Positions 23,901 to 36,300 of a DNA stretch of 64,000 nt are shown piece by piece. How positions within the stretch are numbered: the stretch's first letter is position 1; each line of letters starts with the position of its first letter. The translations under genes were made by a program, and so were the position numbers. The stretch comes from Dreissena polymorpha (Eukaryota; Mollusca; Bivalvia; Myida; Dreissenidae). Under the pieces are notes generated by a model, which made no database searches, was not told where the DNA came from, and saw only the letters and a program-made list of their open reading frames with translations. Location of the stretch: positions 16,792,609 to 16,856,608 of the forward strand of contig NC_068360.1 in NCBI RefSeq assembly GCF_020536995.1, given 5' to 3'.

Positions 23901-26032
23901 ATTTAAGCCTAGTTGTGGGAAAACGGGGCTTAATGCATGTCCGTAAATGGTCGTCCCAGATTAGCCTGTGTAGTCCGCACAAGCTTATCTGCGACGAATC
24001 TTTCCGCTCATGCATTAAGCCCCGTTTTCCCAGAGTGCGGCTCATTTGAAAATGCATCGCAACAATCACTACTACAGTTCAAAACCGACAACAAACAGCT
24101 TGCGATGAATCATCCAGAAATAATGTAGAAGGGCTATTAAATCCTAACTTCGGATTCAAGTAGTAGTTTGACACTTCGTACGGCGTTATCGTTTAAATAA
24201 ACTAAGCTCGCCGTTTAAATGTTCTTACGTTACCCCTTATATGACTGAAAACTGTTTAATAACGACGAAAAACCCAAATCAAGCTAACACCATCTTTACT
24301 TAATCGGTCGGCTTTATATCATACTTGAACAGACGCTGACATGGTATGAAATATAATAGGGTCATATCAATTTACGTCCACTGCAGGCATTCGGCACCCA
24401 GGGTATGGCCCTAGCGGAGAACCCACGGGAGAGTTCCACTGTAATAGACGGGGCCTTTGGTGGTACCAGCCGTCGGCTTTACAACTCCTTCCCGCAGAGG
24501 TTTGAGGCGCCATTTGCTGCTGAGCTCGCGCACTTCATTGATTGCATGGACGGTAAATGTGTAATTGATTACACTAGTATTGGTATAAAAGCTTATTCTA
24601 ATGCATTTTTATATTTACTCCTCCAAATGTCTCGCACAATACTTTCTTTGAGTGTAGAGATTATTAAAAAGGTTATGTTTCTTTACTATTGATAGCAGGT
24701 GTATAACCAGTGATGTCAACTTTTTTTTGCTGTTATCTTTGAGGTGCCTTGGTTAACCCATTTATGCCTAGTGGACTCTCCCATCCTTCTAAATGGGATC
24801 AATTTATTTCCAAAATTAGGAATGTAGAATATTTCTTACACAAATTCCTTTAAGCAAACAGCGTAGACCCAGATGAGACGCCGCATCATGCCACGGCTTT
24901 TTTCTAGACGCTAGGCATAAATGGGTTAAAGCGGTATACCAGCATTATGTCTCAATTTTAAACTGAACCATGAACGAGAAAGTTGAATATATTATACTTA
25001 TTAGATATATTCACGGTACTGTAAGGCAAATGATTGTTTCTTCAATGAAATCCATAATTACCAAGTTATTAATTGTACTACGCCGATACGAACATGCATA
25101 CTGTATTTTTGTATTGTGCGTATTTTTCCCCCAAAAGAAACAGTATACACATTTTGATTAGAAGCATGAGTTTTCATCTCTATAAACAAAACATATTTGT
25201 ACTTCTTAAAAACTTTAATTTCGTTTATCTTATGTGTCCCGTTTGCTCTGTAATTGTATTCTAGTTTGCAATTGATCAGCGTAATAAGAATATATTATGA
25301 ATAGACTATGGACTGTGTCGCGTATCGCACCCGACTCCCAACTTCAATGGTCAGTATCACATTTATAGGTCAAACTTTTAATTCGGCCATACAACAGTTT
25401 GTCCGGACTGTAGCTTCTTATTCCGTAATGCAATATGAATATGATTTAACATTATGTGTATGCTTCATGTCACGTGCAACAACCGTCCCCGAGCTCAAAT
25501 GTCAGGTCCAAAATGTGACGCTATCACCCGTCATGCAAGCATCAAATAACTTACCGCATATGTTCTCCATGCTTATAGCTCCGAAGGCAAAGCCAAACTT
25601 AGAGATCAAAGGTCAAATTTGACCATTATACATCATACAATGGCATCACTTCAACTTTGCGCACTGAGAAAACAGGGTTTAAAGCATGTTCGAAAAGTAT
25701 CGTTCCAGATGTTTATACTGTGCAGTCCAAACAGGCCAATTAGGGACGACACTGTCCGCTTTAATGGTATTTTTCTTTTGAAAGCAGCTTTTATTTTAGC
25801 GAATCAAATTAATTCGGAAAGTGTCGTCTCTAATTAGACTGCGTGAACTGCACAGGCTCATCTGGTACAACACTTAACGCAAATGCATTTAGCCCGATAT
25901 CCTACGAGCGAGGCTTAATCTATTTCAGGAAAAGCGACTCCTCTGATAACGAAGGAGGAGAGTCTTTGTGTGGCGGAAATAATCGAGAAAGGCATCCTGT
26001 CCTACAAGGAGAAACGGGTAGTCATGTTCTGA
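18166..26032 (+). CDS. iolG: Inositol 2-dehydrogenase-like Gfo/Idh/MocA oxidoreductase, complete, nine exons, 350 aa
   Basis: Nine exons join in phase: 18166-18238, 18666-18828, 19408-19478, 20206-20314, 21071-21198, 22068-22203, 23621-23723, 24387-24552 and 25929-26032 (stop TGA), for 350 residues, the usual family length. An N-terminal Rossmann nucleotide-binding motif reads VGMFGCGRIAGVH (residues 15-27, pattern GxGxxA). Then come VVVVSPTSTHTEY and the EKPAG signature with the family's catalytic lysine at 110. The ADLCVHDIDM stretch supplies Asp191 and His195, spaced four apart as in Bacillus IolG. The C-terminal part has GYDIRLE and FGTQGMALAENP. The expected reaction is NAD-dependent oxidation of an inositol at C2 or of a related sugar, in the cytosol. 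Exact substrate preference cannot be read. No frameshift or stop interrupts it, and many phase-1 and phase-2 introns show it is a settled host gene. Confidence 0.93.
19805..20050. mobile_element. MITE-like repeat, GTGTCGTC/GCACAGGCT family, in dehydrogenase intron 3
   Basis: The ends read CTTAATGCATGTGCGTTAAG and TTTCCGCACATGCATTTAA, and the cores read CAGTCCGCAC and CTGACTGCACAGGC. The arms are complementary with a middle of about 110 bp. It belongs to the same family as the copies at 23910-24045 and 25665-25915. Confidence 0.7.
20705..20743 (-). ncRNA. Minimal hammerhead-ribozyme-like motif (inverted arm)
   Basis: Read on the minus strand this gives stem I GGCCG/CGGC, CTGATGA, GAC...GTC, GAA, AGCT, T. 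It differs from the forward arm by a few bases only in stem II and the edge of stem I, so the core is kept in both copies. Its function is untested and the short stem II is a weakness. Confidence 0.4.
20801..20840 (+). ncRNA. Minimal hammerhead-ribozyme-like motif (forward arm)
   Basis: The order of parts is stem I strand TTGCCG, core CTGATGA, a short stem II (GAC...GTC), core GAA, then A-GC-T as a self-complementary stem III, a T at the cleavage position and stem I strand CGGCAA. Core positions known for type I hammerheads are all present, but one extra A sits before stem II. With a 4-base palindromic stem III, activity would need two copies paired to each other, as reported for retroelement hammerheads. 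The inverted arm at 20705-20743 carries the same motif on the minus strand. Confidence 0.4.
22512..23020 (+). mobile_element. TTAA-flanked ~500 bp element with internal tRNA-like promoter, copy 1
   Basis: TTAA flanks both sides (22508-22511 and 23021-23024). The ends AGGGATCTTTTCACG and CTGTGAAAAGGCCCCT are imperfect inverted repeats. In the middle, about 22798-22890, a tRNA-like stretch has an A-box-like TAGCTCAATAGGC and a B box GGTTCGAAACC. TTAA targets with AGGG-type ends recall Kolobok-like DNA transposons, while the internal Pol III promoter is a SINE trait. It sits in dehydrogenase intron 6. Confidence 0.75.
23910..24045. mobile_element. MITE-like repeat, GTGTCGTC/GCACAGGCT family, short near-palindromic copy
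   Basis: The arms read GGGAAAACGGGGCTTAATGC and GCATTAAGCCCCGTTTTCCC, which are exact complements, with CAGATTAGCCTGTG and CCGCACAAGCTTATCTG inside. It lies in dehydrogenase intron 7. Confidence 0.75.
24757..24925. mobile_element. TTAA-flanked MITE, CCCATTTATGCC family, copy 2
   Basis: Ends CCCATTTATGCCTAGTGG and CTAGGCATAAATGGG are flanked by TTAA. At 169 bp it is shorter than the other two copies because one arm of the internal hairpin is missing. It is in dehydrogenase intron 8. Confidence 0.8.
25665..25915. mobile_element. MITE-like repeat, GTGTCGTC/GCACAGGCT family, in dehydrogenase intron 8
   Basis: Cores read GCAGTCCAAACAGGCCAATT and GAACTGCACAGGCTCATCTG. AGGGACGACACTGTCCGC and GGAAAGTGTCGTCTC face each other in the middle. 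It ends about 15 bp before the last dehydrogenase exon. Confidence 0.65.
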
Positions 26033-29000
26033 ACCCACTTCGACTGCTTCTATCCAAGTCGTTAGGGACATCGACCACGACTTGTGTACTTCCGCTATTC
26101 ACTTAATTTGCTAGGGGCATCGCACATTGTTTTGTACCTAGTATATGACTTGTACATGAAAATCAATGTTCTCTGTTTATATGCGGACGGCATGGATACG
26201 AGACAAAAAGATGAATCAAAATATACGTCGAAGCTACTTTAGTTGTGGATAATTAATTATTTGACATATTTACGAAACATTTACATACAGAGTGATAGTA
26301 TTTAAGACGTATGTCGACAACTTCTTTTGGAAGCCTATAAAAAATCTTACGTGCACACAATGACTTCCTCAAGAGACGTGGGCACTTTCTTATAAAGATG
26401 TGTATTACAAATCAAGATGGCATTTCGTTGATAGTGATCCAGTGAAGTCAAAAGGTTCTCCTATACACTTATTTGGGTTCACACGGTTGGAACGAACTGG
26501 ATAGAATCATTAAAGACATGCCAGAGTTAATTTGGCTGGTTTCGAATGTTGTAATATTTCACATAGTTATTAAACTCTAAATTATCTGTATCCCACGTTT
26601 GTGTTGTTTTTTTACAACAGGGCTTATAAAAGGAAACAAACATTATATAGTCGAAATGACGAGTTTATTATAAGCAAATCAAGTAATACATTTACATTTA
26701 ATCACTCAGTCATTCTAGTGACAGCTGCCTTACGAAGATACATACACAAATGCTCGGAAGGTATTGCAAGCAATACAGGAGTCCCCGACCGGTAAAGATC
26801 TAAATCAATTTAAGTGTGCAATACCGCCTTAATCTTTATAATTATACATGTGTAACATTTTATATTCAAATGTCACGTCCTATTATCAAGGCACAGTAAA
26901 TGTTAAGGTTTGACATGTGATGTTCCGCACTCACCTAACATTATGGTTTATATGTACTGTAAGATTAATTAAAAAATTATGGTTAAGTTCATACTTCTCG
27001 AGTTATGACAAAAGGTAGTGTTATTCTTTTTTTGTAATACATGCGGTTACTTTACATTAGACCTCCGGGGAAATAAAAGGTCAAGCATATTCCTGTTATA
27101 TGGAAGTTTCATTTTCAATTCTAAAAAAGAGCATTATCATATCTAATATCTAGTTAAGTCAGATGGACGGACGAACGGGAGGCATGCAAGACGGACGAAG
27201 AGTGAACATACAGCCTTAGGTTTATACAAAGTTTCAATGTCATATCTTAGACACTTGACCAGGAAGTTTAACAAGTTTTAGTGGGTTTAGAGAAGCAGCG
27301 ATCTTACATTTGACCCTTTGTAAATAAAAGGTAGTGCATACTCATCGTATTGCAAAATCTGATCATTAATTTTAGTTATGGAATAATTAGTTAACGGGCG
27401 GAGAGACAGACAAACAAATAGACGGACGGAGGGCAAAATAATAGTACATCCTTGCGAAACCACGGTGAGAGAGCTAATAAAATTCATTTGAACACACACA
27501 TTTATAATACTGAAATGCTTTTTGAACACACAAGGAAACAATGTCAATAAACAGACTTAAATGCATCAACAGCGACAAGCAAACAAAACGAGTTTACAGA
27601 GAATGCATGCAAGGCTCAATGTTATAGAATATTAATAACGTGTAAGACAATCATTTTTTTCCGCGTATGATAAAAGTTTATAGTAAAATACATTTGTTGC
27701 TGTTTATTTCCTTCATGAACTTGAGTACAACTTATATAGGCGCAATAGAAATAACTCGATACTGCGATCTAGTAGACACAACGAACGTACACGTTCACGT
27801 ATACTTTGTGCTAGCCATGATAATTACTACTTATGTTCTTAAATTTAGTACTCATAAAAACAAATTGCAAGTAGGTATTGTTACAAAGACAACAGAAGAA
27901 ATAATTTCTTCCCAAAAATACATACCGCGGAACATATTTGTATCTAAATATAGAAACATTGTAAGGCATACGTGTATAAGTATTGCAAAACAAATACCAG
28001 GTCGATGAAAACATAAATGTCATGACAAGAACTTGTTGTGAAACAATTAAGTCCCCTCTTGGTTAATAGAAATCTTGAGTTTCTTGAGATTATTAAATTA
28101 ACACTATCAGTGTAGATAAGACATGGAGCATTTAACATGGGTAGTGCAAACGTCATTTGTGATAAATCAAGTACCTTAACTCACTCTGCAGTCAGTTAGA
28201 AGATCATCAAAATTTAACAAACGATATATGCTTATAATCATAGGGACCGTTAAGTAAAAATATTCTATTATACTACATATATATACAAGGGATACAACTG
28301 TGAAAATTCCTGCACACAACCATGGTGTAAACAATAGCGAAAAATTTGCTTCCAAACGCAATAAATACACCAATTAAAATGTATTACAACAGCCAAGACA
28401 TTTATCTTTCAGAAAATAATACACTTGGCAATAAAGTACAAGCTTTTCATTGAACTAAGAGAGAAAGTTTCATTCAAAATGCTCAAAAATCCTTACTTGG
28501 ACACAGGTGTGCACAGCTGAAAACTGGGAATTCTAGAAGTAATTTTCGTATTCCTTTGTTATAAAGCTCTTTTGCTGGTACATATTCCTTGGATAGTTTT
28601 TTTCATAGTAAAATAGAACATAATTGCTATTAAGTGAGCATGTTTTGCTAGAAATTCATATCGATCTGCTTCAATTTCACAATGACAATGCTTTACTTTC
28701 ATTTTGGATAGTTCACATGTGTTTCTAACATGCGATTTGATTGGTTGAAATTCCACTGCAGTAATAAATCCAGCCATTCACGTTCCACGTAACATTACCT
28801 GACAAATTGCATACAAATCCTTGAAGATAGTAGAAATGTAAACAAATTTAATATTTACGGTGTTTTACATATATGCAGATACATGCAATTATGGAAGGTG
28901 TCTACTTTGATTAATAAAGTGTCTATAGATAATAAAACAAGGTAAAATTTGCTCAACTTCTCTGTAATTATTAAATTATGAAACAAAATGTGTCAAAGTG

Positions 29001-29327
29001 GGTGTGCACACCTGTGTCGCATTTCGAAAAATTTACCGTTTTTCATGAAACTTTCGTTTCAAACACAACTATGAACACTTTTACTGCTATAAACATAGTT
29101 ATTATCTGATAGATAAATGTCTGAGCTGTTGTTATACAGTTTTTTGGTGTAATTATTGCTTTTGGAAGCGATTTTTTTGCTATTGTTCAGACCATGATGT
29201 TGTGCAGGAAATTTGACAGTTGTATATATATTGTATATATGTATATAGTATAATAGAGTATTTTTTACCTAACGATCCCCGTGCTTGTAATAAAGCCCGA
29301 CGAGTTTATTCTCACTCGGAAATTCAC
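26033..29327. other. Intergenic region 3' of the dehydrogenase gene
   Basis: AT-rich sequence. Fragments near 27160-27200 and 27395-27435 are rich in GACGGACGAA/GAGACAGACA simple repeats. No coding exon or RNA gene is recognised. Confidence 0.45.
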
Positions 29328-29331
29328 TTAA

Positions 29332-29833
29332 AAAGCCTTTTCACATTTTGGTAAATTGGCAATATTAAAAAAGTTGTTTCAGATTCGCAAATTTTCGTTT
29401 TAGTTATGATATTTGTTAGGAAATAGTAATACTGAACATTTATCATGCTCTAAAATATCCATTATATGCACATTTTGACGATTTGAAAACCTGCAAATTA
29501 TAAAGCGTTGCAACGCGAAACGATTGAATAATTTGGAAAGTTCTGTTGTTGTCGTTATATTTTGGGGAACTACGAAGATTGCTTATATAGGTAAAACATA
29601 CCACCGTTTATAGTATGAGCACGGATGGTCGAGTGGTCTAGGCGGGAGACTTTTTACTCCAGGACTCCAGGGGTCAGTGGTTCGAGCCCTGTTGAGGGTT
29701 ACTTTTTTCCTTTTTTTAAAAATGTATTTTTGTGTTTTTTACTGGAGATATTTAGGTCCAATGTTTAAATTTATCAATATAAAGCATTTAATGACAAGCT
29801 TCAATACATGCCAAAATCTGTGAAAAGGCCCCT
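29332..29833 (+). mobile_element. TTAA-flanked ~500 bp element with internal tRNA-like promoter, copy 2
   Basis: TTAA flanks are at 29328-29331 and 29834-29837. The tRNA-like core at about 29617-29701 starts GAGCACGGATGGTCGAGTGG and has the B box GGTTCGAGCCC (29679-29689). Of the three copies it has one of the two best-kept Pol III promoters. It is embedded in a transposon, so it is not called as a tRNA gene. Confidence 0.78.
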
Positions 29834-29837
29834 TTAA

Positions 29838-30386
29838 GGCAGATGAAATCTATCCGACTAAGAGAGTTGAGAAAACAATTTTCCATTATTTAACCAATGA
29901 AGAACCTGTAAAAACCGAAAGCATGTGTTTCACATTAGCATACATTAGCAAATATTTAAAAAAAAGGCACTGAAAAGAAATTGATAAAATTAAAACCCCT
30001 CACATCTAGATCTACATCAGAAGAAACGAAATATCAAAGGTATATATCAATGACAGCTATATATAAAGGTAACCATTAAGTATGTTTAAGAAAATCAGCT
30101 GTGCGTCTATCAGATCTATGCGAGAAGATGAGGCATTAAAGCAATATAAAATATAATATTAAACAAAGGTTTAATTAAAGTCATCCCATACAACTTCAAG
30201 TATTGTTCTCATTAGTTTTAACTAAACCTTACACAATTATTCTACAGTTTCACCATAAAGTTCGAACGCATTTCAATTGTATGGGCTTAATTAAACATGA
30301 AAAACAAAATCATTTTGTCTCACAGAAACAATAAAGCATATGTAAATTTCTAAGAAAGACACAATGTTCAATGTTGTGCCAAAATC
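29838..30386. other. 3' flank of the TNF-ligand gene
   Basis: About 550 bp of AT-rich sequence follows the stop codon of the TNF-ligand gene on the minus strand. It presumably holds the 3' untranslated region. No gene or repeat is recognised. Confidence 0.4.
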
Positions 30387-33300
30387 TTAGCCATGTGTAT
30401 AAAATGCCGTAAACGTGCTGTTTACGTCACCAAGGACTACAAGCTGTGGATGACTTACTGCAACCGATACTCGATCGAACTCTTCAAACCGGTAAACCGC
30501 CTTCAGGACGCTGGGGAAACAAATCCCCTCTTTGTAACCACATGGTAGATCATGGCGGCGTTCCGAAATTACCGTGGTCTTCCCGGTGGTTTGAGGTGAC
30601 GTCAGGTATAAGAACTGGGAGAAAACATAGTAGCTGTCGTTGTCAGCCGTAGGATTTGTTGTGCTTGCTGAGCCGCCATAGTCTACGGTCCCGGTTTTGT
30701 TTGAGTTTGTCATAAGGTGGAGGGAAGTACTAATAAGGTAGTTTCCAGGTTTCCATATAAATATTTCGCCATCGTCTTCGAGATGTGTTGCTCCGTTGGT
30801 GGTGAAAGTGTCCCCGTCTTTTGTCCAGTGCAGTCGATGGCTATCTTTAAATAAATTATAACAACGCTGATCGTTAATAAAGATTGCGAAAATTACATAA
30901 AACATACAATGAAACGCTGTGAACCTATGTTCATTAAATGAAGAAACGATTGTTATTCGCCCTTTTGTATTGTTGAAATCATGGACACGAGAAATGAAAT
31001 GGAATTATGAAAACGCTTTAAAACTGCATTTCATCGTGCCCTTTTTATTTTCATTCTTTTAATTGAAATAAAAATATTGTCAATAACAAATAAGATTTGA
31101 TGTTTTATCTCGGCCATCATTGACAAAATATGTAAGTGAAAATTGGTGACTAAGTTCTTAAATACATCCATATAGTACGTAAGGATTTCCTATAAATTTT
31201 GCTCTATAGTGTGTTCGGATACAGGTACACATTTTCTAACTGAGTAAATTATCTGAAGTCAATAACATTTAAAAGTGTTGTTTTTTTAAATCTAATAGTA
31301 AATCCAATAGGTGTTTTATTGCGTGCCTTTCGTGTTGAACATTAGTAATAATCAAACTCTAACGGCGTTACACGAAAGATACTATTCCGCTATCTTATTA
31401 TTTAAAGGGGCCTTTTCACAGATTTTGGCATGTATTAAAGTTTGTCATTAAATGCTTTATATTGATACATGTAAACATTGGATATTAAAAGCTCCAGTAA
31501 AAAAAAACAGCTTTAAAATTAAAGAAAGAAAAAAGAAACCCTCAACTGGGCTCGAACCACTGACCCCTGGAGTAAAAGTCAAACGCTTTGACCACTCGGC
31601 CATCCGTGCTCAACAATGAGTGATGTATTTTAAACTTTACATAAGCAATCCACGTAGTATCACAAAATATAACGACAACAACAGAACTCTCCAAATTATG
31701 CAATCGTTTCGCGTCGCAACGCTTTATAATTTTTAGGCTTTTAAATCGCTAAAAGATGCATATAATGGCTATTTTAGAGCATGGTAAATGATCAGTATTA
31801 TTGTTTCCTCACTAATATCATATATACAACGAACATTTGCGAATCTGAAACATTTTTTAAAATAATTTGTCAATTTACCTAAACGTGAAAAGGCCCTTAT
31901 TAAGCAAGTTACCAAATCAGGGAAAACAATACAACAGAACAAAACTACACATTAAGTGGATTGCAACTCAATTCACCGCATCGAACGTGTGTTTGCTTTC
32001 GGTTTCGATTAATTGGCATTACACAATCACCCTCTACTTAGAAGAGATCGCGATTTTCGTGCTTAAAATACACATTAATATCAAAGCATCGAATTTCAAA
32101 TTAAATATTTTGAAATGATAATACTAAATCCATTAATTGCAGTAACAACACTGTAAATGTTCACAAGATTACATTTTTGCATTTGCCTATAGCTAAAGTT
32201 TATGGACACGATAGACTACATCTGCATGATTTCAATGTTTAAACCATGTTTAAATGCTGTTTTTGAGGAGCATATTGAATATACTGTATTGATGACATCA
32301 TCTAAATGATCCTATTATGATCTACTACACGTATTGAAATAAAATCGATTCAATACATTTGACATTGCCTAATTGATTGCCGGATTGGAATGATCGTCTC
32401 TCGCTGAGTTTAATTGGCGAAAGTTTGTATCTGTTACTGATCTAAATTTCTTAACGAATCTTTGTAAAGACGATTTACATGCTGTTTTATTCACATTGAG
32501 GAACTGCTCTGTTATTTTTGTTTAAGACGACACTTACGCTGTAGGACGTCATATGCGTAAGTTCTAAAGTAATGCAATGTTCCCAATCGTACATTCGGTA
32601 AATGCCTTCATAGGAAAGCTCTCGTTAAATCGTGTAGTGAACAGCATGTGCGATTGAATGTTATTTATGAATACAAGTGAAAGACGGTGAACATAACACT
32701 AATGGACATGTGTGTTGTTGCTTAAACAGTTCAAATACTGCATCAAAAAAAATTCTATTGGCGCTTAGCCACTCTTGGAAATAGATTACATAAATTTGGA
32801 AAAAAGTTATATATCCGTCAAGAAAAATGAATTTGCAGCATTTATTTTCCAAATCTTGCAAGTTGATAACGTATCTTTGGAGATTTGAAAACCAACTTTT
32901 GGAATACGGATTATCCAACTACTATTATGTTAACGTGTTTACCTTGCTTTGGAGATGTGCTTACAATTCCGGTCAGTCGAGCATGTGGAGCCGTGTCCTG
33001 GTGAGTGTCACAGAGCTCGTACTTTGAGGGAACAGGAACTGTGAGATAAAAAAAACATCCAAAATTGGAAACCCCCTACCTAAGTTTTACATATTTTATT
33101 GAATACAAATTGTTTAGATTATGCTTTGGTAAACAAGTTGGATACAAGAGCAGGATCTTCTAAAGTTGAAAAATAGCCTGTCCATATTATTTCCAGCCAT
33201 GGTTCTTTAGGCAAATGCATTAACGATCGGTAAGATTGAAATAATATTTGACTGTAGTTGTTATGATCTGGATTCGTTGTCAACAATTGTTGTATTTTAC

Positions 33301-36300
33301 GGATCGTGTTACTATAATCCTTTCACTTTTAACTAGACAAGGATAAACTAAAAATCACGATCAATTGCCATCAATTTATAATACATTTTTTAAAATGATT
33401 CTCGTCGTGCCAAGAACCCTGTCGAGTTGATGCTCATATGAAAATATTTCACAGGGAGAAGCAATGCTATTCGGAAACAATATTACCGATTAATATCGTA
33501 GTAAGGGTCTTAATTAGGCAAACATTATATGTTTATATATTAGATTATAAGTTTGCTGACCGACGAATAAGTGGTGTTTTGTGTGTTATAATCCGTCCTT
33601 TCCCGGTGTCCTTTCGTAACACTCATTAGAAATCCGGGCATATTTTACAATGATCCGGTAAAGCGTGGCAATGATTTTGTTCACTATTGATTGACCTATA
33701 TTTCTAAATTACAGTTGTCAACATAAAGGATTTTTATAACATCGCTTGCACTTAAACGTAAAATCTGAAAGAAAATACACCATAACCGATAAAATCATTT
33801 GCAACGATCGTTATCTTATTGTTTGGTGTGAGCTTCAGAATGTGTAACCGACAGACGCCCAACATTCTTGGCTCCCGAAGTATAAACAACAAATTCGTTC
33901 CAGCCGGTCACGTGGCTCATAGCCAATACAGCCAATTGACTTCATTTTGGCTGATGTAATAGTGTTTACGGAATTTTGTTAAACAATCAAATGTATTAGT
34001 GCCTGATACACGCCGGGTATGCGAATACTTCGTTGACGGATGGCACTTCACTAACAGAGAACAACAAACGCCACGCGCGAGAGGTAAGTTCCTCTGTTTT
34101 ATTTAAAGTTATATCCTAAAGATTAGTTTTTAAGACAAGACACATGGTCGTGTTGATAAATGGTGCATCCGTTTGTATTGGGAATACACAATTTCAAGGA
34201 AGAATGGTACAGTTTTGCCCAAAAATAGAAAATTCGATCGGAAAACAGCATAAACTGGATGAACAGTAAACATTTTAACAAAATAAAACTACTTAGAATT
34301 ATTGCAAGAAATTGTTTGCTATTCCAGCATGTAGAGTAATCACTGTGCTTCAAATACTGAAATTTTGATAGTATTCAATGAAATATAAACAAAGATAGTG
34401 CATGTTGTAATAGGTGGCATACATAAAGTTGCAGGCACTTTGTTTACCGATAAAGGGCACTTCAGATTACGGAGACTTTCAACAAAGCGGGCACTCTAAT
34501 AACTGAGTTTTATCTTCTACCTTAAATGCATTTATTTATATTTTATCCCACTTTTACAGCGAAATCGGTTGATTAAAGCCCCGTTGATTAAATTTCATCT
34601 ATAATCAACGGCAAGGCTATAATCAATGGCACGAAATGACGTCATGAACTGCCGAACCGGGACTACTTTTTCCCACGCACCTCGTCACCTGTATTTGCCA
34701 AGTGCATCAATAATAAAAACAATCTCAAATGTTTGTCAATCTTAATGACCTTAAAACAAAGGAAAGTAGCAAAAAAACGAGTTTTTTGTCATTTATTGTC
34801 ATTAAAACCTAGTATTAGGTAAAATCAACACTATGCAAATAGGTTCTGTTGTTGTTGCTCCCCTTTGAAGAAGTCAGTTCGAGTTGCTCCCCTTTGACCG
34901 TAGAAAACAATCGTCTGGACCAAGAAATCCTGTGTTCATTTACAAGCTGTACTCGGATATGCGTCCATCTGATTTTTCTTCAAAGCATCTTTTCTACCTA
35001 TCAATACGCACAAATGACACTGCATCCCGGTGATTCTTGCGTCAACAATTGGGTGTCAACAAGTTAGGTCAGATGCTGAAGGCCATGGCAAAAGACGCCG
35101 GCTTTCTCAAGCACAAGAGAATAACGAACCACTCAGTTCGCAAATTCCTGGTCCAAAAACTTCGAAATGCAAACATTCCACCCACTGAAACCATGGCCAT
35201 AACAGGGCACAAAAATGTCCAGTCAATAACCAATTATTCCAACATATCTGTTGAACAGCAGCAAAAGTGATCATTCTTGCTCAGTCCAGTTAATGTAACA
35301 ATCCAACAGATTCCTCTTGTTCACCTTCATGCACCGAAACTATGGCCGAAATGCAGCCTAGACAACCACTGTCTACCGTCGAACAAGTTGATCTTGATGT
35401 TCGCCCCACCCAGTCACTTCACCAGCAAATGTCTTTCTCTAGTTCGAACAACTTTGCCTCACAATTCTTTGGTGCCACTTTCAACATTCAAAATGTTAAT
35501 GTATATAATTAGCTTAAATCCAAGTAATATTTGTTATTTCTTCACGAATAACCACATATTATAACAAAGAAGCAAATATTGTGCACCTCGTGATCGACTC
35601 GATAGTTTGATATCGAAAGTGAATTGTGTGTGGTGTTAGGCTACGTTGTAAACAAATGTAGTTCCTTGTATATAACAACTTAATGTCATATTGATATCAT
35701 AAAACTTAAAGATTTGCAATTCAATATGATTAAAATTGTAATTAATAACGCTCGGCACTTTGTTACATAACGATATTCTGATTAAAAAAAATGATTATTT
35801 GATCAGCGATTATTTATGGAACGCGGAGTAATACACTGACCTTGGTTACACTACAGTCATTATCAAAGTACGACAAACACTCATGAAAACTTATTTTGTT
35901 TAAATAAAAAAAGTTTACTGAATAAAAAGTGGGATAAATAGAATAATAGGTTAGTGTTGATTATAGATCAGGTTTATCATGCTCGGCACGAAAACGAAAA
36001 AGCACTCGCCAAGGCTCGTGCTTTTTGTTTTCTAAGCCTCGCATGATAAACCTGATCTATAATCAACACTAACCTATTATTCTCTATATGGCTATTCATA
36101 CGAAACATTTTGAAAATATATTTTTCATAAATCACACTACTATTTATTCATGCTATGTTTATTATAATTGTAATTTTCAAATAAGATAATATTTATTATT
36201 AATTAAATGTGTACATAATGAACTTGTTTTTTATTGGTAACTTGAGATTCAGAGAAATGAAAATACAACGGATAATGCGGATCAACACAATCGTGTTTAA

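Noticed and set aside
31867-32118. 83-codon plus-strand open frame
   Set aside because: It begins inside the terminal repeat of a TTAA-flanked element, and its peptide has no recognisable features.
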